Of a stretch of 64,000 nt of DNA, positions 23,953 to 33,041 are shown piece by piece. The stretch is taken from the NCBI GenBank assembly GCA_000171835.1, contig ABHC01000016.1, positions 1-64,000 on the forward strand, read 5' to 3'. Under the pieces are notes generated by a model. The model was not told the origin of the DNA. It saw only the letters and a list, made by a program, of their open reading frames with translations, and made no database searches. Numbering within the stretch: the stretch's first letter is position 1; the number at the start of each line of letters is the position of its first letter. Made by a program: the position numbers and the translations under genes. Origin of the DNA: an alpha proteobacterium BAL199 (lineage in GTDB: Bacteria; Pseudomonadota; Alphaproteobacteria; Thalassobaculales; Thalassobaculaceae).

Positions 23953-24741
23953 ATGAACGTCCAGAGCCCGAAGAGTTTTCAGCTGTCGCGCCCGGCTACC
24001 TGTTCGGACGCCGAGTGGGACCAGCGGGTAAAGCTCGCCGCCGCCTACCGGCTGGTCGATCACTTCGGCTGGTGCGAGCTGATCTACGGTCACCTGACCG
24101 CCAAGGTGCCGGGGCCGGACAATCACTTCCTGATCAACCCCTACGGCTTGTCCTACGACGAGATCACCGCCTCGAACCTCGTGAAGATCGACGTCGACGG
24201 CAACAAGATTGACGCCGACAACCCCTACCCGATCAGCAAGGCCGGCTTCGTGATCCACTCCGCAGTCCACATGGCGCACAGCGAGCGGCACAAGGTGGTG
24301 ATGCACACGCACTCGCGTGCCGGCATGGCGATCGCCGCGGTCAAGGAAGGCATCCTGCCGATTTCGATGGGATCGACCGCGTTCGTCGACCGGATCAGCT
24401 ACCACGACTACGAGGGTGTCAGCCTGTACCTGGAGGAGCGCGACCGGATCGTCGAGAGTCTGGGCGAGAACCACGCGATGATCCTGCGCAACCACGGCCT
24501 GCTGACCACCGGCCGCACCGTCGCCGAGGCGTTCCTGTGGTTGTACCGCATGGAGCGCGCCGCCCAGGTGCAGATCGACGCCGGATCGGCCGGCACCCTG
24601 AACGTCATGGGCGGCAACGTCGCCAAGAAGTCCGGCGAGGACGTGAACGCGTTCGCCGCGATCGAGGACGGTTATGGCGAGTTGGAATTTGCCGCGCTGC
24701 TGCGCAAGCTCGACCGCATCGATCCGAGCTACCGTGAGTGA
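23953..24741 (+). CDS. class II aldolase/adducin-family protein
   Basis: The 262-residue protein has the class II aldolase fold that uses a divalent metal. Metal ligands are seen in [11 protein letters not shown] (HxH) and in [17 protein letters not shown]. The N-terminal part has [17 protein letters not shown] and the [22 protein letters not shown] segment of the family. Members cleave or decarboxylate phosphorylated sugars or hydroxy acids, so the substrate stays open. ATG 23953 has AGGGAGAA upstream. Its TGA overlaps the GTG of the YcgN-family gene. Confidence 0.85.
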   Translation: MNVQSPKSFQLSRPATCSDAEWDQRVKLAAAYRLVDHFGWCELIYGHLTAKVPGPDNHFLINPYGLSYDEITASNLVKIDVDGNKIDADNPYPISKAGFVIHSAVHMAHSERHKVVMHTHSRAGMAIAAVKEGILPISMGSTAFVDRISYHDYEGVSLYLEERDRIVESLGENHAMILRNHGLLTTGRTVAEAFLWLYRMERAAQVQIDAGSAGTLNVMGGNVAKKSGEDVNAFAAIEDGYGELEFAALLRKLDRIDPSYRE

Positions 24742-25181
24742 GTGAAGCGCCGTTCTGGAAGCGCAAGACGCTGCAGGAGATGACCCGCGACGAGTGGGAA
24801 AGCCTGTGCGACGGCTGCGGCAAGTGTTGTCTGGTCAAACTCCAGGACCCTGACACCGACGAGATCGCCTACACCGACGTGTCCTGCAAGCTGCTGGACG
24901 GTGCCACCTGCCGCTGCACCGACTACACCCGACGCAAGAAGCGGGTGCCGGATTGCGTGGTGTTGAGCCCAGCACTGGTCGCTGACCTGTCCTGGATGCC
25001 GTCAACCTGCGCCTACCGGCTGGTCCGCGAAGGTCAGGACCTGGCCTGGTGGCACCCGCTGGTGTCGGGCGACCCGAACACGGTGCATCAGGCCGGCATC
25101 TCCGTGCGCGGCCGGGTGATCTCCGAAACACTGGTCGAGGATGCCGAGTTGCCCGAGCACGTGGTCGATTGGTCCGCCTGA
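24738..25181 (+). CDS. YcgN-family cysteine-cluster protein
   Basis: A 147-residue member of the YcgN/UPF0260 family. It has CDGCGKCC at about residues 24-31, then [20 protein letters not shown] and VPDCVVLSP, the Cys-rich set of that family that may hold a metal or iron-sulfur cluster. The C-terminus [12 protein letters not shown] and LPEHVVDW match. GTG 24738 overlaps the aldolase stop as GTGA. Function is unknown in any organism that I can recall with certainty. Confidence 0.9.
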   Translation: MSEAPFWKRKTLQEMTRDEWESLCDGCGKCCLVKLQDPDTDEIAYTDVSCKLLDGATCRCTDYTRRKKRVPDCVVLSPALVADLSWMPSTCAYRLVREGQDLAWWHPLVSGDPNTVHQAGISVRGRVISETLVEDAELPEHVVDWSA

Positions 25182-25253
25182 ACGAAGACCGGCGGTGTTG
25201 ATCGCGCCGATCAGCCCCCATATGCACCGTGCACAACGACGGAGCGCGTGACG

Positions 25254-25499
25254 ATGAGCCGAAGCATGTGGATTCTGGCCGCCCTGATCGGCGTCATGAC
25301 AATCGTCATGATCTACCAGGAGCGGAGCGGCGGCATCGACCGGCCATGGGCGCAGTGCAAGGAAAGCCTGGTCCAGCAGATGTTCTCCGACCAGTGTACT
25401 CCAGTGACCGGCGGCCTTCGCGCACCCGGCGCGCCACGGATTGACGAGCCGGCCCCCGACCAGCCGGATCGACCGGTCGGCGAGATCAAGTTGAAATGA
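25254..25499 (+). CDS. small membrane-anchored protein of unknown function
   Basis: The 81-residue product starts MSRSMWILAALIGVMTIVMIYQE, a single N-terminal membrane helix. It is followed by a polar part with two Cys (WAQCKESLVQQMFSDQCTP) and a Pro-rich tail (APRIDEPAPDQPDRPVG). The two Cys may form a disulfide outside the membrane. ATG 25254 has GGAG nine bases away; GTG 25248 is an alternative. It follows the YcgN gene by 70 bp and ends one base before the convergent PAS_5 gene. Not recognised. Confidence 0.6.
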   Translation: MSRSMWILAALIGVMTIVMIYQERSGGIDRPWAQCKESLVQQMFSDQCTPVTGGLRAPGAPRIDEPAPDQPDRPVGEIKLK

Positions 25500-25928
25500 T
25501 CAGAGGCCAGCCCCGCGCTTGGTGATGCGCGGGAACATGGCGACCGCGATTTCCACGATCCGCCCGTCAGCGTCGACCAGCGGCAGCATCAGCCGCTCAT
25601 AGGTCGCGATCCACCAGTTCTCGACGAACCGGAACGAGCCGTAGGTCGCGTCGCGCCTGTCCAGCACGTCGCGATAGGCTGGTTCGGCGAAGGTGCGGAA
25701 CAGCCTCGGCATCTCATCCAGATAGCGACCGGCGAGATCCTCTCCGTAGATCCGCGACAACTCGACCCCTACCGCACGGTAGCGGATCCGGGAGGTATCG
25801 GCCTCCACCTCCGCGAAGATCATATGGGACAGGAACGGTGTCAGTTCGGTCGGCGCAAACTGCGCCACCAGCGGCGGACGGCGCTTATCGCTGCGCGCCT
25901 CTTCCCACAACAGCAGGATGTCACGCAA
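25500..25928 (-). CDS. PAS_5-family protein (third copy)
   Basis: This 142-residue protein matches the PAS_5 pattern: DILLLWEEARSDKRRPPLVAQFAPTEL, IRYRAVGVELSRIYGEDLAGRYLDEM and the closing LPLVDADGRIVEIAVAMFPR. The first in-frame start is TTG 25928. Coding continuity upstream (IDLSGIQRTE) suggests the true N-terminus lies about 11 residues earlier, at tandem ATC codons with AGGGGA before them where an ATG would be expected. So the start is unusual, or a start codon has mutated. It converges on the small membrane protein gene. Confidence 0.7.
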   Translation of the reverse strand: MRDILLLWEEARSDKRRPPLVAQFAPTELTPFLSHMIFAEVEADTSRIRYRAVGVELSRIYGEDLAGRYLDEMPRLFRTFAEPAYRDVLDRRDATYGSFRFVENWWIATYERLMLPLVDADGRIVEIAVAMFPRITKRGAGL

Positions 25929-26044
25929 TTCGGTACGCTGAATCCCGGAGAGGTCGATGATGGTTCCCCTGCTCGACAGCGACCCGCACGGTCCGGCTCG
26001 GTAAGGCTCGACACGCCGTGCGCTGTCTTCCTAAGCTGCCTTGA

Positions 26045-26464
26045 ATGAGCAGATGGGAAGCAATCGTGACATCGCAACCGCCGATCACCCAACAGGTCAC
26101 CTTCATCTACACCCGCGATCTAGCGACGGCGTCCGCGTTCCTGCGCGACAAGGTCGGGCTGCAACTCGCGCTGAACCAGAATGACCTGTGCCACATCTAC
26201 ACGGTCGCGCCGAACGCCTTCCTGGGTGTGTGCGTCAACCGCGAGCCGCCCGCGGAGCCCGGCGTCACCTACAGCTTCGTCACCCCGGATGTCGACAGCA
26301 TGTACGAGACGCTGAAGGCGCGCGGTGTCGAGTTCGAGGCACCGCCGACGCTGTCGGAGCGATTCAACGTCTACTCCTGCTTCTTCCGGGGAATCGAAAG
26401 TTACCGGTTCGAGATCCAGGCATTCCGCAACGCCGACTGGCCGGCTCCCCTGACCGCTTCCTGA
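26045..26464 (+). CDS. VOC (glyoxalase/dioxygenase)-family protein
   Basis: The 139-residue protein has the two beta-alpha-beta-beta-beta units of the VOC fold. The first unit is VTFIYTRDLATASAFLRDKVGL and QNDLCHIYTVAP; the second is YSFVTPDVDSMYETLKARGVEF and SCFFRGIESYRFEIQAF. A clear three-residue metal site is not evident, so it may be a binding or resistance protein rather than an enzyme. ATG 26045 is used; GTG 26069 is a shorter choice with GGGAAG upstream. It is 32 bp before the amidase gene and probably shares its transcript. Confidence 0.75.
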   Translation: MSRWEAIVTSQPPITQQVTFIYTRDLATASAFLRDKVGLQLALNQNDLCHIYTVAPNAFLGVCVNREPPAEPGVTYSFVTPDVDSMYETLKARGVEFEAPPTLSERFNVYSCFFRGIESYRFEIQAFRNADWPAPLTAS

Positions 26465-26496
26465 AGTCCAACCTCCCGCCTCTAGAGGATCGTTTC

Positions 26497-27894
26497 ATGC
26501 CGAAGACCGATCTCGCCTTCTGGTCCGCTACCGAACTGCTGCGCGGTTACGCCACCGGAACCGTCTCACCGGTGGAGGCGACCCAGGCGGCGCTGGCCCG
26601 GATCGAGGCGCTGAACGGCACGCTGAACGCGTTCTGCCTGATCGACGCCGAGGGTGCGCTCGCGGCCGCCCGCGAGTCCGAGGCGCGCTGGGCCAAGCGG
26701 ACGCCGAACGGCTTGGTCGACGGGGTTCCAACCTCGATCAAGGACCTGTCGCCGACAAGGGGCTGGCCGACCATGCGCGGCTCCAAGGCCGTCGACCCGA
26801 AGGGACCCTGGGAGATCGACGCGCCGTTCGTCGCCCGGCTGCGCGAGCATGGCGCGGTGTTCCTGGGCAAGACCACCACGCCGGAGTTCGGCTGGAAGGG
26901 CGTGACCGACAACGCGCTGACCGGGATCACCCGCAACCCGTGGGATCCCTCCAAGACTCCCGGCGGCAGCTCCGGCGGGGCCGCGGTGGCGGCTGCGACC
27001 GGCATGGGGGCGCTGCACCAGGGCTCCGACGGCGGCGGGTCGATCCGCATGCCGGCCGGCTACACCGGCGTCTACGGGATCAAGCCGACCTTCGGCAAGG
27101 TCCCGGCCTACCCGCTGTCGCCGTTTGGCACGGTCGCCCATATCGGCCCGTTGACCCGAACAGTCGCCGACTCCGCCCTGATGCTGGCGGTGATGGGCGA
27201 GCCGGACGCCCGCGACTGGTACGCCCTGCCGGACGACGGCAGCGACCCGCGACGAGCCGTCACCGCATCGGTCAAGGGATGGCGCATCGCCTACTGCCCG
27301 GTGCTCGGCAACGCCGATGTCCACCCGGAGATCGCCGCCATGGTCAAGGCAGCGGCGCAGGCCTTCGTCGAGCTGGGCGCCACCGTCGAGGAGATCGAGG
27401 CGCCGATCGCCGACAGCCACGAGACCTTCCGCAAGCACTGGTTCACCGGTGCCGCCAACCTGTTCACCGCCTTCAACGCCGAGCAGAAGAAGCTGATCGA
27501 TCCCGGCCTGCAGCAGATCGCCGCCGAGGGTGCCGCGTTCACTTTGCTGGAGTACCTGGCGGCGGTGAAGGAGCGCGAGGCGATGGGCACGGCCATGAGC
27601 CTGTTTCATGAGACCTACGACGTGCTGCTGACCCCGACGCTGCCGATCCCGGCGTTCGAAGCCGGGCACGAAGTGCCGCCTGGGTCCGGGCTGACCCGGT
27701 GGACCGAGTGGACGCCGTTCTCCTATCCGTTCAACCTGACCCAGCAGCCGGCAGCGTCGATCCCGTGCGGCCGGACCAGCGACGGCTTGCCGGCCGGCCT
27801 GCAGATCGTGGCCACCAAGGGCCGGGACGACAAGGTGCTGACTGCCTCCGCGGCCTACGAGACCGTGCGCCCGGTGGAGCTACCGAAGATCTGA
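26497..27894 (+). CDS. amidase-signature family hydrolase
   Basis: A 465-residue amidase-signature enzyme. The catalytic triad is readable: Lys in GVPTSIKDLSP, the cis-Ser in TPGGSSGGAAVA, and the nucleophile Ser in GSDGGGSIRMPAGYTG. The C-terminal part has PTLPIPAFEAG and FNLTQQPAASIPCG typical of the family. It hydrolyses an amide, but the substrate cannot be assigned; GatA is unlikely because no gatB or gatC is linked. ATG 26497 follows AGAGGA. Its last 15 bases overlap the convergent DUF2459 gene. Confidence 0.9.
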   Translation: MPKTDLAFWSATELLRGYATGTVSPVEATQAALARIEALNGTLNAFCLIDAEGALAAARESEARWAKRTPNGLVDGVPTSIKDLSPTRGWPTMRGSKAVDPKGPWEIDAPFVARLREHGAVFLGKTTTPEFGWKGVTDNALTGITRNPWDPSKTPGGSSGGAAVAAATGMGALHQGSDGGGSIRMPAGYTGVYGIKPTFGKVPAYPLSPFGTVAHIGPLTRTVADSALMLAVMGEPDARDWYALPDDGSDPRRAVTASVKGWRIAYCPVLGNADVHPEIAAMVKAAAQAFVELGATVEEIEAPIADSHETFRKHWFTGAANLFTAFNAEQKKLIDPGLQQIAAEGAAFTLLEYLAAVKEREAMGTAMSLFHETYDVLLTPTLPIPAFEAGHEVPPGSGLTRWTEWTPFSYPFNLTQQPAASIPCGRTSDGLPAGLQIVATKGRDDKVLTASAAYETVRPVELPKI

Positions 27895-28518
27895 CCCGGC
27901 AGGTTGTGCGGCTGGATCGTCGGCGAGCGCCGCCCGAAGCCGTTTCATCAGCGTGTCGGCGGTGACGACCCCGTCCGGATCGATTGGGACGCCGGCCTCG
28001 GCCAGCGTCTCGGCGACCCAGGTGTTGCAGGTTCGGCCCAGGTGGAAGCGGCCGACCGCCGGATAGAACCGGCTATCGGGATACAGGCCCGGAGCAATCG
28101 CCTCGGCCCGTGTTCGCCCCTCGCGCCGCATCGTGTCGGATATGAGGGTGACCAGCCGCGTGAACCGGTCAGCGTCGAGCGGGATCGCCAGCACCTCGGC
28201 GCCCGGCAGATAGCGTGCCGGGTGCGCCGGCATGGCCACCAGATGCAGCACAGCCGGTGTCGGCACCAGCGCCGCTTCCAGGATGGTGTTCAAGTCCGGG
28301 TCCGGATGCTGGTAGAATGCCGAGTCTCCCCAGCCGACTTCGATCCAGCGCGCGTCGGGAAAGTCGGAGAGTTCCGGGAACACCGCGGCATCGAGATCGC
28401 CCGCCGAAAACGCGAGGCCGACATGCCAGCCGATGTTGACCGCCTGTACTTCACGGATCTGGGCGGCGACCGGTCCGGCCAACGCCAGAGCAACGAGCAT
28501 CATCAACAGGATGCGCAT
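27880..28518 (-). CDS. DUF2459-family secreted protein
   Basis: The 212-residue protein has a signal peptide (MRILLMMLVALALAGPVAAQ). Its mature part shows the DUF2459 elements NIGWHVGLAFSAGDL, WIEVGWGDSAFYQ and FHLGRTCNTWVAETLAEAG with its Cys-Asn pair. The pattern of His, Asp and Cys recalls a cysteine-peptidase-like fold, but activity is unproven. It lies 85 bp downstream of the D-aminoacylase gene in the same direction and could be the last gene of that transcript, though I see no strong link in function. Confidence 0.8.
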   Translation of the reverse strand: MRILLMMLVALALAGPVAAQIREVQAVNIGWHVGLAFSAGDLDAAVFPELSDFPDARWIEVGWGDSAFYQHPDPDLNTILEAALVPTPAVLHLVAMPAHPARYLPGAEVLAIPLDADRFTRLVTLISDTMRREGRTRAEAIAPGLYPDSRFYPAVGRFHLGRTCNTWVAETLAEAGVPIDPDGVVTADTLMKRLRAALADDPAAQPAGSDLR

Positions 28519-28602
28519 CCAACCCTCCCCCGATCGTCCAGAGGGTCGATAACCCGGGATTGCGGCAGTGGATGCGATGAAAGGCGGCCGAAAAGCGGCG
28601 CC

Positions 28603-30051
28603 TCACCCGCCGCGGCGCAACGCCCGTCCCGGTCGGTCACCGGTGCTGCGACCATCCGTCCAAACCACCCGACCGTTGACCACCACCGTGTCGATGCCGG
28701 CCGCCGGCTTCATCGGGTCCTCGAAGCTGTTGGAGTCGACAATGGTCGCCGCGTCGAACACGCACAGATCGGCGAACTTGCCGGTGGCGATCTCGCCGCG
28801 ATCCTTCAACCCGAACTCCGCCGCCGACAGCGAGGTCATCCGGCGCACACCCTCTTCCAGCGTGAACAGGCCTATGTCGCGGGCGTAGTGGCCGAGGATG
28901 CGCGGGAACGTGCCCCACAGCCGCGGGTGCGGGAACTCATCGTGCGGCAGGCCGTCCGATCCGAACATGGCATGTGGGTAGGACAGGATGCGGCGGACAT
29001 CGTCCTCGTCCATCGCGAAATAGATAGCACCCGCCGGCTGCAGGCGGTCGGCAGCCTCATGGATGCTGCAGCTCCATTCCGCCGCGATGTCGGCAAGGTC
29101 GCGGCCCGACGCCTCGGGATGCGCCTTCGACCAGGTCACCAGCACCCGAGTGGCGTGAACGATCGAGTCGTGTTTCAGCACCGTCGAGGACGCGTGATAC
29201 GGGTAAACGTCGAGGCCGATCTTCTGGGTGTGGCGGTAGCGTTCGAACAGCTCCAGCGTCTCCTTGGAGCGCCCGAAATTGCCCTTGCCGTGCACCTTGT
29301 GGTGCGACACCACCACCGGCACTCCTGCCTCGCGGCCGATCAGGAAGGTTTCCTCCAGGCTCTTCAGCACGTCGTTGCCTTCGTCGCGCATGTGCGTGAC
29401 GTAGCGCCCGCCATAGGCCTTCACGCCCTTGGCCAGTTCAATCACTTCCTCGGTCGGCGCCTTGGCCGACGGCGCGTAAAACAGTCCGGTCGACAGGCCG
29501 ACCGCGCCGGCCGCCATCGACGCTTCCAGATTGGCACGCATGGCCTTGACCTCACCCGGGTCGGCGGCGCGGTCCAGCTTCTCCATGGCACCGACCCGCA
29601 GGGTCGAATGGCCGACCAGGAACGCCGCGTTCAGCGATGCCGGCTCATCATCGACCGCATTCAGGAACGCGTCGAAGGTGGCGAACTTCCACCACTCCTC
29701 GTCGCCGAGCAGGTCGAGCGGCGGCGGCGGGCGACGGTCCAACACCAGCGGCGCCAACGAGATGCCGCAGTTGCCGACCACCACGCTGGTGACCCCCTGG
29801 CTGACCTTCATGTCCATGGTCGGCTTCGACAGCAGCGCCCGGTCGTCATGGGTGTGCACATCGACGAAGCCAGGCGCGATGATCTTGCCGGTCGCGTCGA
29901 CCGTACGGCCGGCCGACGTTCCGGACAGATCGCCGACGGCGGCAATCCGGTCGTCGACAATCGCAACATCGGCACGCCGCCGCGGGGCGCCGGTTCCATC
30001 GATCACGGTACCGCCGGTCAGCAGCAGGTCGCAGCGCTCAAGCGCGGTCAT
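28603..30051 (-). CDS. N-acyl-D-amino-acid deacylase-type amidohydrolase
   Basis: This 482-residue enzyme is a D-aminoacylase/dihydroorotase-like amidohydrolase. It begins MTALERCDLLLTGGTVIDGT, has the metal motif FVDVHTHDD, then VVVGNCGISLAP. The VVVSHHKVHGKGN part carries further His ligands. MFGSDGLPHDEFPHPRLWGTFPRILGHYAR provides the conserved Asp and the D-aminoacylase tail. It would cut N-acyl groups from D-amino acids or related amides. GGAGG lies six bases ahead of ATG 30051. It lies 75 bp after the N-formylglutamate amidohydrolase-like gene and closes the peptide-uptake operon. Confidence 0.88.
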   Translation of the reverse strand: MTALERCDLLLTGGTVIDGTGAPRRRADVAIVDDRIAAVGDLSGTSAGRTVDATGKIIAPGFVDVHTHDDRALLSKPTMDMKVSQGVTSVVVGNCGISLAPLVLDRRPPPPLDLLGDEEWWKFATFDAFLNAVDDEPASLNAAFLVGHSTLRVGAMEKLDRAADPGEVKAMRANLEASMAAGAVGLSTGLFYAPSAKAPTEEVIELAKGVKAYGGRYVTHMRDEGNDVLKSLEETFLIGREAGVPVVVSHHKVHGKGNFGRSKETLELFERYRHTQKIGLDVYPYHASSTVLKHDSIVHATRVLVTWSKAHPEASGRDLADIAAEWSCSIHEAADRLQPAGAIYFAMDEDDVRRILSYPHAMFGSDGLPHDEFPHPRLWGTFPRILGHYARDIGLFTLEEGVRRMTSLSAAEFGLKDRGEIATGKFADLCVFDAATIVDSNSFEDPMKPAAGIDTVVVNGRVVWTDGRSTGDRPGRALRRGG

Positions 30052-30126
30052 GGGAAGCCTCCAAGGTGGGACCCTGATCGCACCGCGTGGACCGCCGGGT
30101 GTCAAGCCTTAGGTGCGAGTCCGGGC

Positions 30127-30993
30127 TCAGTCGAGCCGATGCTGTATCCAGTCGGCCAGTTCAACCACCAGGGTGTCCATGTTGGCCTTGAGCCGGTCGA
30201 AACCCTCCGAGCGCTCGAACGTTTCCGGATCCAGGTACAGGGCCCGGTTGATCTCGATCTGCAGTGAATGGCGTCCGGTCGCGGGATCGGAATGCCGCTG
30301 CACGATCTCGGCCCCCTTATAGGGATCGTTGATCGCCACGCGGTACCCGAGGTCGCTCAGCACCTCGGCAGTGCGACCGATGAACGCCGGGCAGCAGGTC
30401 TCACCCTCGCGGTCGCTCAGCACCACATCCGGCCTAGCTTGCCCGTGGTCATCGTTCATCGGGTTGCCGACCGGCTTCATCGAGTGGGCGTTGATGTGGA
30501 ACACCACCCCGTGCCGGGCATGAGCCCGGTCGATCGCCGCCGCCAGGGCAGAATGGTAGGGCCGGTGATAGGTCTGCAGCCGGTGCAGCACCTGCTCGAC
30601 CGGCAGCGGTTGGCTGTACAGCGGCCGGCCCTTCAGGATCAGGCGCCGGATCACCCCCATGCCGAACCCGGTCTTACGGGTCGGGTTCAGCGGGTGCGGC
30701 CAATCACCGTCGAGCAGTTTGGCGTCCAGGTCGTCCTCAGCACGGTTGGCATCGACATAGGCGCGTGGGAACAGGGCGGCCAGCAGGGTGCCGCCGACCG
30801 CCGGGGTGTGTGCAAACAGTTCGTCGACGTAGGCGTCGACCGACGTCATCAACTCGGTCAGCGTCACTTGGTGGTCAAAGTCGGCGGGCCAGTCGGTGCC
30901 GTTGTGCGGGCTGTCGATCACCAGCGGCAGCGCCTCGGCGACCGGGTCGCGGCGGTAGAGGACGCCGGGAATGACGACATCCGCCTGGTGCAC
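30127..30993 (-). CDS. N-formylglutamate amidohydrolase-family protein
   Basis: The 288-residue protein matches the N-formylglutamate amidohydrolase (HutG-like) family: LVIDSPHNGTDWP, FPRAYVDANRAEDDLD, the YHRPYHSALAAAI stretch, VVFHINAHSMKP and LQIEINRALY. The SPHNG His and the DxNR element are expected metal and substrate contacts. Because no hut genes are nearby and it sits in a peptide-import operon, its substrate may be another N-formyl or N-acyl amino acid. The start is GTG 30993, two bases after the ATPase gene, so it is probably translated with the transporter. Confidence 0.88.
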   Translation of the reverse strand: MHQADVVIPGVLYRRDPVAEALPLVIDSPHNGTDWPADFDHQVTLTELMTSVDAYVDELFAHTPAVGGTLLAALFPRAYVDANRAEDDLDAKLLDGDWPHPLNPTRKTGFGMGVIRRLILKGRPLYSQPLPVEQVLHRLQTYHRPYHSALAAAIDRAHARHGVVFHINAHSMKPVGNPMNDDHGQARPDVVLSDREGETCCPAFIGRTAEVLSDLGYRVAINDPYKGAEIVQRHSDPATGRHSLQIEINRALYLDPETFERSEGFDRLKANMDTLVVELADWIQHRLD

Positions 30994-30995
30994 GA

Positions 30996-32036
30996 TCAGC
31001 CCGCGTCGTTCAAATGACAGGCTGACCAGCGGCCGGGCGCGATCTCCCGCAGTACTGGCTGTTCCGCCGCGCAGCGTGCCGTGGCGTGCGGACAGCGCGG
31101 GTGGAAGTGGCAGCCGGTGGGAGGGTCGAGCGGCGACGGGATCTCGCCCTTAACCGGTACGAACCGCCGCTTGCGGCTGTCCAGCCGCGGGATCTCGGCG
31201 AGCAGCGCTTGAGTGTAGGGGTGGTTCGGTGCGTCGAACAGCGCCTCCGTCGGTGCGGTTTCCACCACCCGGCCGAGATACATGATGACCACCCGGTCCG
31301 ACAAATGCTCGACCACACCGAGATCGTGGCTGATGAACAGGTAGGTCAGGTTCAGCTCCTCGCGGAGCTTCATGAACAGGTTCAGCACCTGGGCCTGGAT
31401 CGACACGTCCAGGGCCGCCACCGACTCGTCGCACACCAGGAAGTCCGGCTGTACCGCTAACGCACGGGCGATGCCGATGCGCTGGCGCTGGCCGCCGGAG
31501 AACTGATGCGGGTATCGGCGCATGTAGACCGGGTCGAGTCCGACCCGCATCAGGGTCTGGGCTACGTAATCGTCGACACCCTTGGCATCGACCAGCCCAT
31601 GCACGACGGCGGCCTCACCGACGATGTCCTTGACCCGCATCCGTGGGTTCAGGGAACTCATCGGGTCCTGGAAGATCATCTGGATCTTCAGGGCCGCGTC
31701 GCGGGCCTCAGGGCCGCGCAGGGAGGTCACCTCGCGATCTCGGAAATGCACCGTGCCGGTGGTCGCCGGATGGACCCCGGCCACCACCCGGCCTAGCGTT
31801 GACTTTCCGCAGCCCGACTCGCCGACCAGTCCGACAACCTCGCCGTCGGCGACCGTCAACGATACATCGTCGACCGCCTGCACGATTTCGTCACGCAGCG
31901 TGGCGCCAACCAGATTGGCGATCTTGGCCGCTAGGTCGAGCCGCTTCACGAACCGCTTCGAGACATGCCGCAGTTCCAGAATCGGTACTGTCGGGTCGGT
32001 CTCCGAGCGGGCCGTTTGCTCTGCTACCGCGCTCAT
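30996..32036 (-). CDS. peptide ABC transporter ATP-binding protein (OppF/DppF-type)
   Basis: A 346-residue ATPase of the oligopeptide class. Walker A GLVGESGCGKSTLGR, Q-loop QMIFQDPMSSLNPRMRV, signature SGGQRQRIGIARAL, Walker B FLVCDESVAALD and switch His in ISHDLGVV are intact. The C-terminal HPYTQALLAEIPRLDSRKR and the Cys/His-rich segment GCHFHPRCPHATARCA (oligopeptide-HPY region) show the Opp/Dpp subgroup. ATG 32036 overlaps the stop of the partner ATPase as ATGA. Its own stop is two bases before the N-formylglutamate amidohydrolase-like start. Confidence 0.95.
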   Translation of the reverse strand: MSAVAEQTARSETDPTVPILELRHVSKRFVKRLDLAAKIANLVGATLRDEIVQAVDDVSLTVADGEVVGLVGESGCGKSTLGRVVAGVHPATTGTVHFRDREVTSLRGPEARDAALKIQMIFQDPMSSLNPRMRVKDIVGEAAVVHGLVDAKGVDDYVAQTLMRVGLDPVYMRRYPHQFSGGQRQRIGIARALAVQPDFLVCDESVAALDVSIQAQVLNLFMKLREELNLTYLFISHDLGVVEHLSDRVVIMYLGRVVETAPTEALFDAPNHPYTQALLAEIPRLDSRKRRFVPVKGEIPSPLDPPTGCHFHPRCPHATARCAAEQPVLREIAPGRWSACHLNDAG

Positions 32037-33034
32037 GCCGTCACCTCCAGCGGTGCACCAGCCGTCACCGGGTGATGGCAGCGTACATCCCGGCCGGCAG
32101 CCGGATGGGTGATCGCCGGTTCGGCCTCGCAGACAGCATCGGCGTCCGGGCATCGGGTCTTGAACGGGCAACCGGGCTCCAGGTTCAGCAGCGACGGCGT
32201 CATGCCCGGGATCTGGGTCAGCGGCTGGCCACGCCGATTGCGGCTCGGCACCGATCCGATCAGCCCGCGTGTGTAGGGGTGTGCGGGCTGGTCCAGGACC
32301 TCGTCGACGGTGCCATGCTCGACCACCCGGCCGGCGTACATGACGCAGATCTCATCGGCCAAGCCCGCCACCACCGACAGGTCGTGGGTAATCCAGATCA
32401 GCGCGGTGCCGGTTTCCTCGCACAGCTTCTGGACCTCGTACAGGATCTGGCCCTGGATGGTGACGTCGAGTGCGGTGGTCGGCTCGTCCGCCACGATCAA
32501 GTCAGGCCGGTTCAGCATGGCGATCGCGATCGCCACCCGCTGGCGCATCCCGCCTGAGAACTGGTGCGGATAGGCCCGAAGCCGCTCCTCCGGCGATGGG
32601 ATGCCGACCCGGCCGAGCGCGTCACGGGACTGCTGCCATGCCTCCTTATGGCTGACGCTGTGATGCGCCCGGATCGCCTCGACCATCTGGGTGTCGACGC
32701 GGAGCACGGGATTGAGGGTCATCATCGGGTCCTGGAAGATCATCGCGATCTCCCGACCGCGCAGCCGGCGCATTCGGTCGTCGGTTGCTGTCGCTATGTT
32801 CTCGCCCTTGTATCGGATCTCGCCGCCGACCACGCGGCCGGGCGCGTCGACCAGTCCCAGGATCGAAAAGCCGGTCACCGTCTTGCCGGATCCGGACTCG
32901 CCGACCAATCCCATGACCTTCCCGGGACGCACAGCAAACGACACGTCGTCCACCGCCTTGACCACCCCGGCCTTCGTGAAGAAATGAGTCCGCAGATTGC
33001 GAACCTCGAGCGTTGGCTCCGTATCGCTCACCAT
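32033..33034 (-). CDS. peptide ABC transporter ATP-binding protein (OppD/DppD-type)
   Basis: The 333-residue partner ATPase. Walker A LVGESGSGKTVTGFS, QMI-type loop AMIFQDPMMTLNPVLRV, signature FSGGMRQRVAIAIAM, Walker B LIVADEPTTALDVTIQ and THDLSVVAGLAD are complete. The tail HPYTRGLIGSVPSRNRRG with a CPFKTRCPDADAVC segment is typical of OppD. ATG 33034 has AGAGGG upstream and follows the permease gene by seven bases. Together with the OppF-like protein it forms a heterodimeric motor. Confidence 0.95.
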   Translation of the reverse strand: MVSDTEPTLEVRNLRTHFFTKAGVVKAVDDVSFAVRPGKVMGLVGESGSGKTVTGFSILGLVDAPGRVVGGEIRYKGENIATATDDRMRRLRGREIAMIFQDPMMTLNPVLRVDTQMVEAIRAHHSVSHKEAWQQSRDALGRVGIPSPEERLRAYPHQFSGGMRQRVAIAIAMLNRPDLIVADEPTTALDVTIQGQILYEVQKLCEETGTALIWITHDLSVVAGLADEICVMYAGRVVEHGTVDEVLDQPAHPYTRGLIGSVPSRNRRGQPLTQIPGMTPSLLNLEPGCPFKTRCPDADAVCEAEPAITHPAAGRDVRCHHPVTAGAPLEVTA

Positions 33035-33041
33035 CGGCCCT

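Noticed and set aside
26497-27894. Amidase as GatA of the tRNA amidotransferase
   Set aside because: The signature is shared by all amidase-family enzymes; no gatB or gatC lies nearby and the neighbours are catabolic genes.
27904-30267. A 787-codon open frame on the plus strand opposite the DUF2459 and D-aminoacylase genes
   Set aside because: It spans two confident opposite-strand genes and has the biased, low-complexity composition of an antisense shadow.
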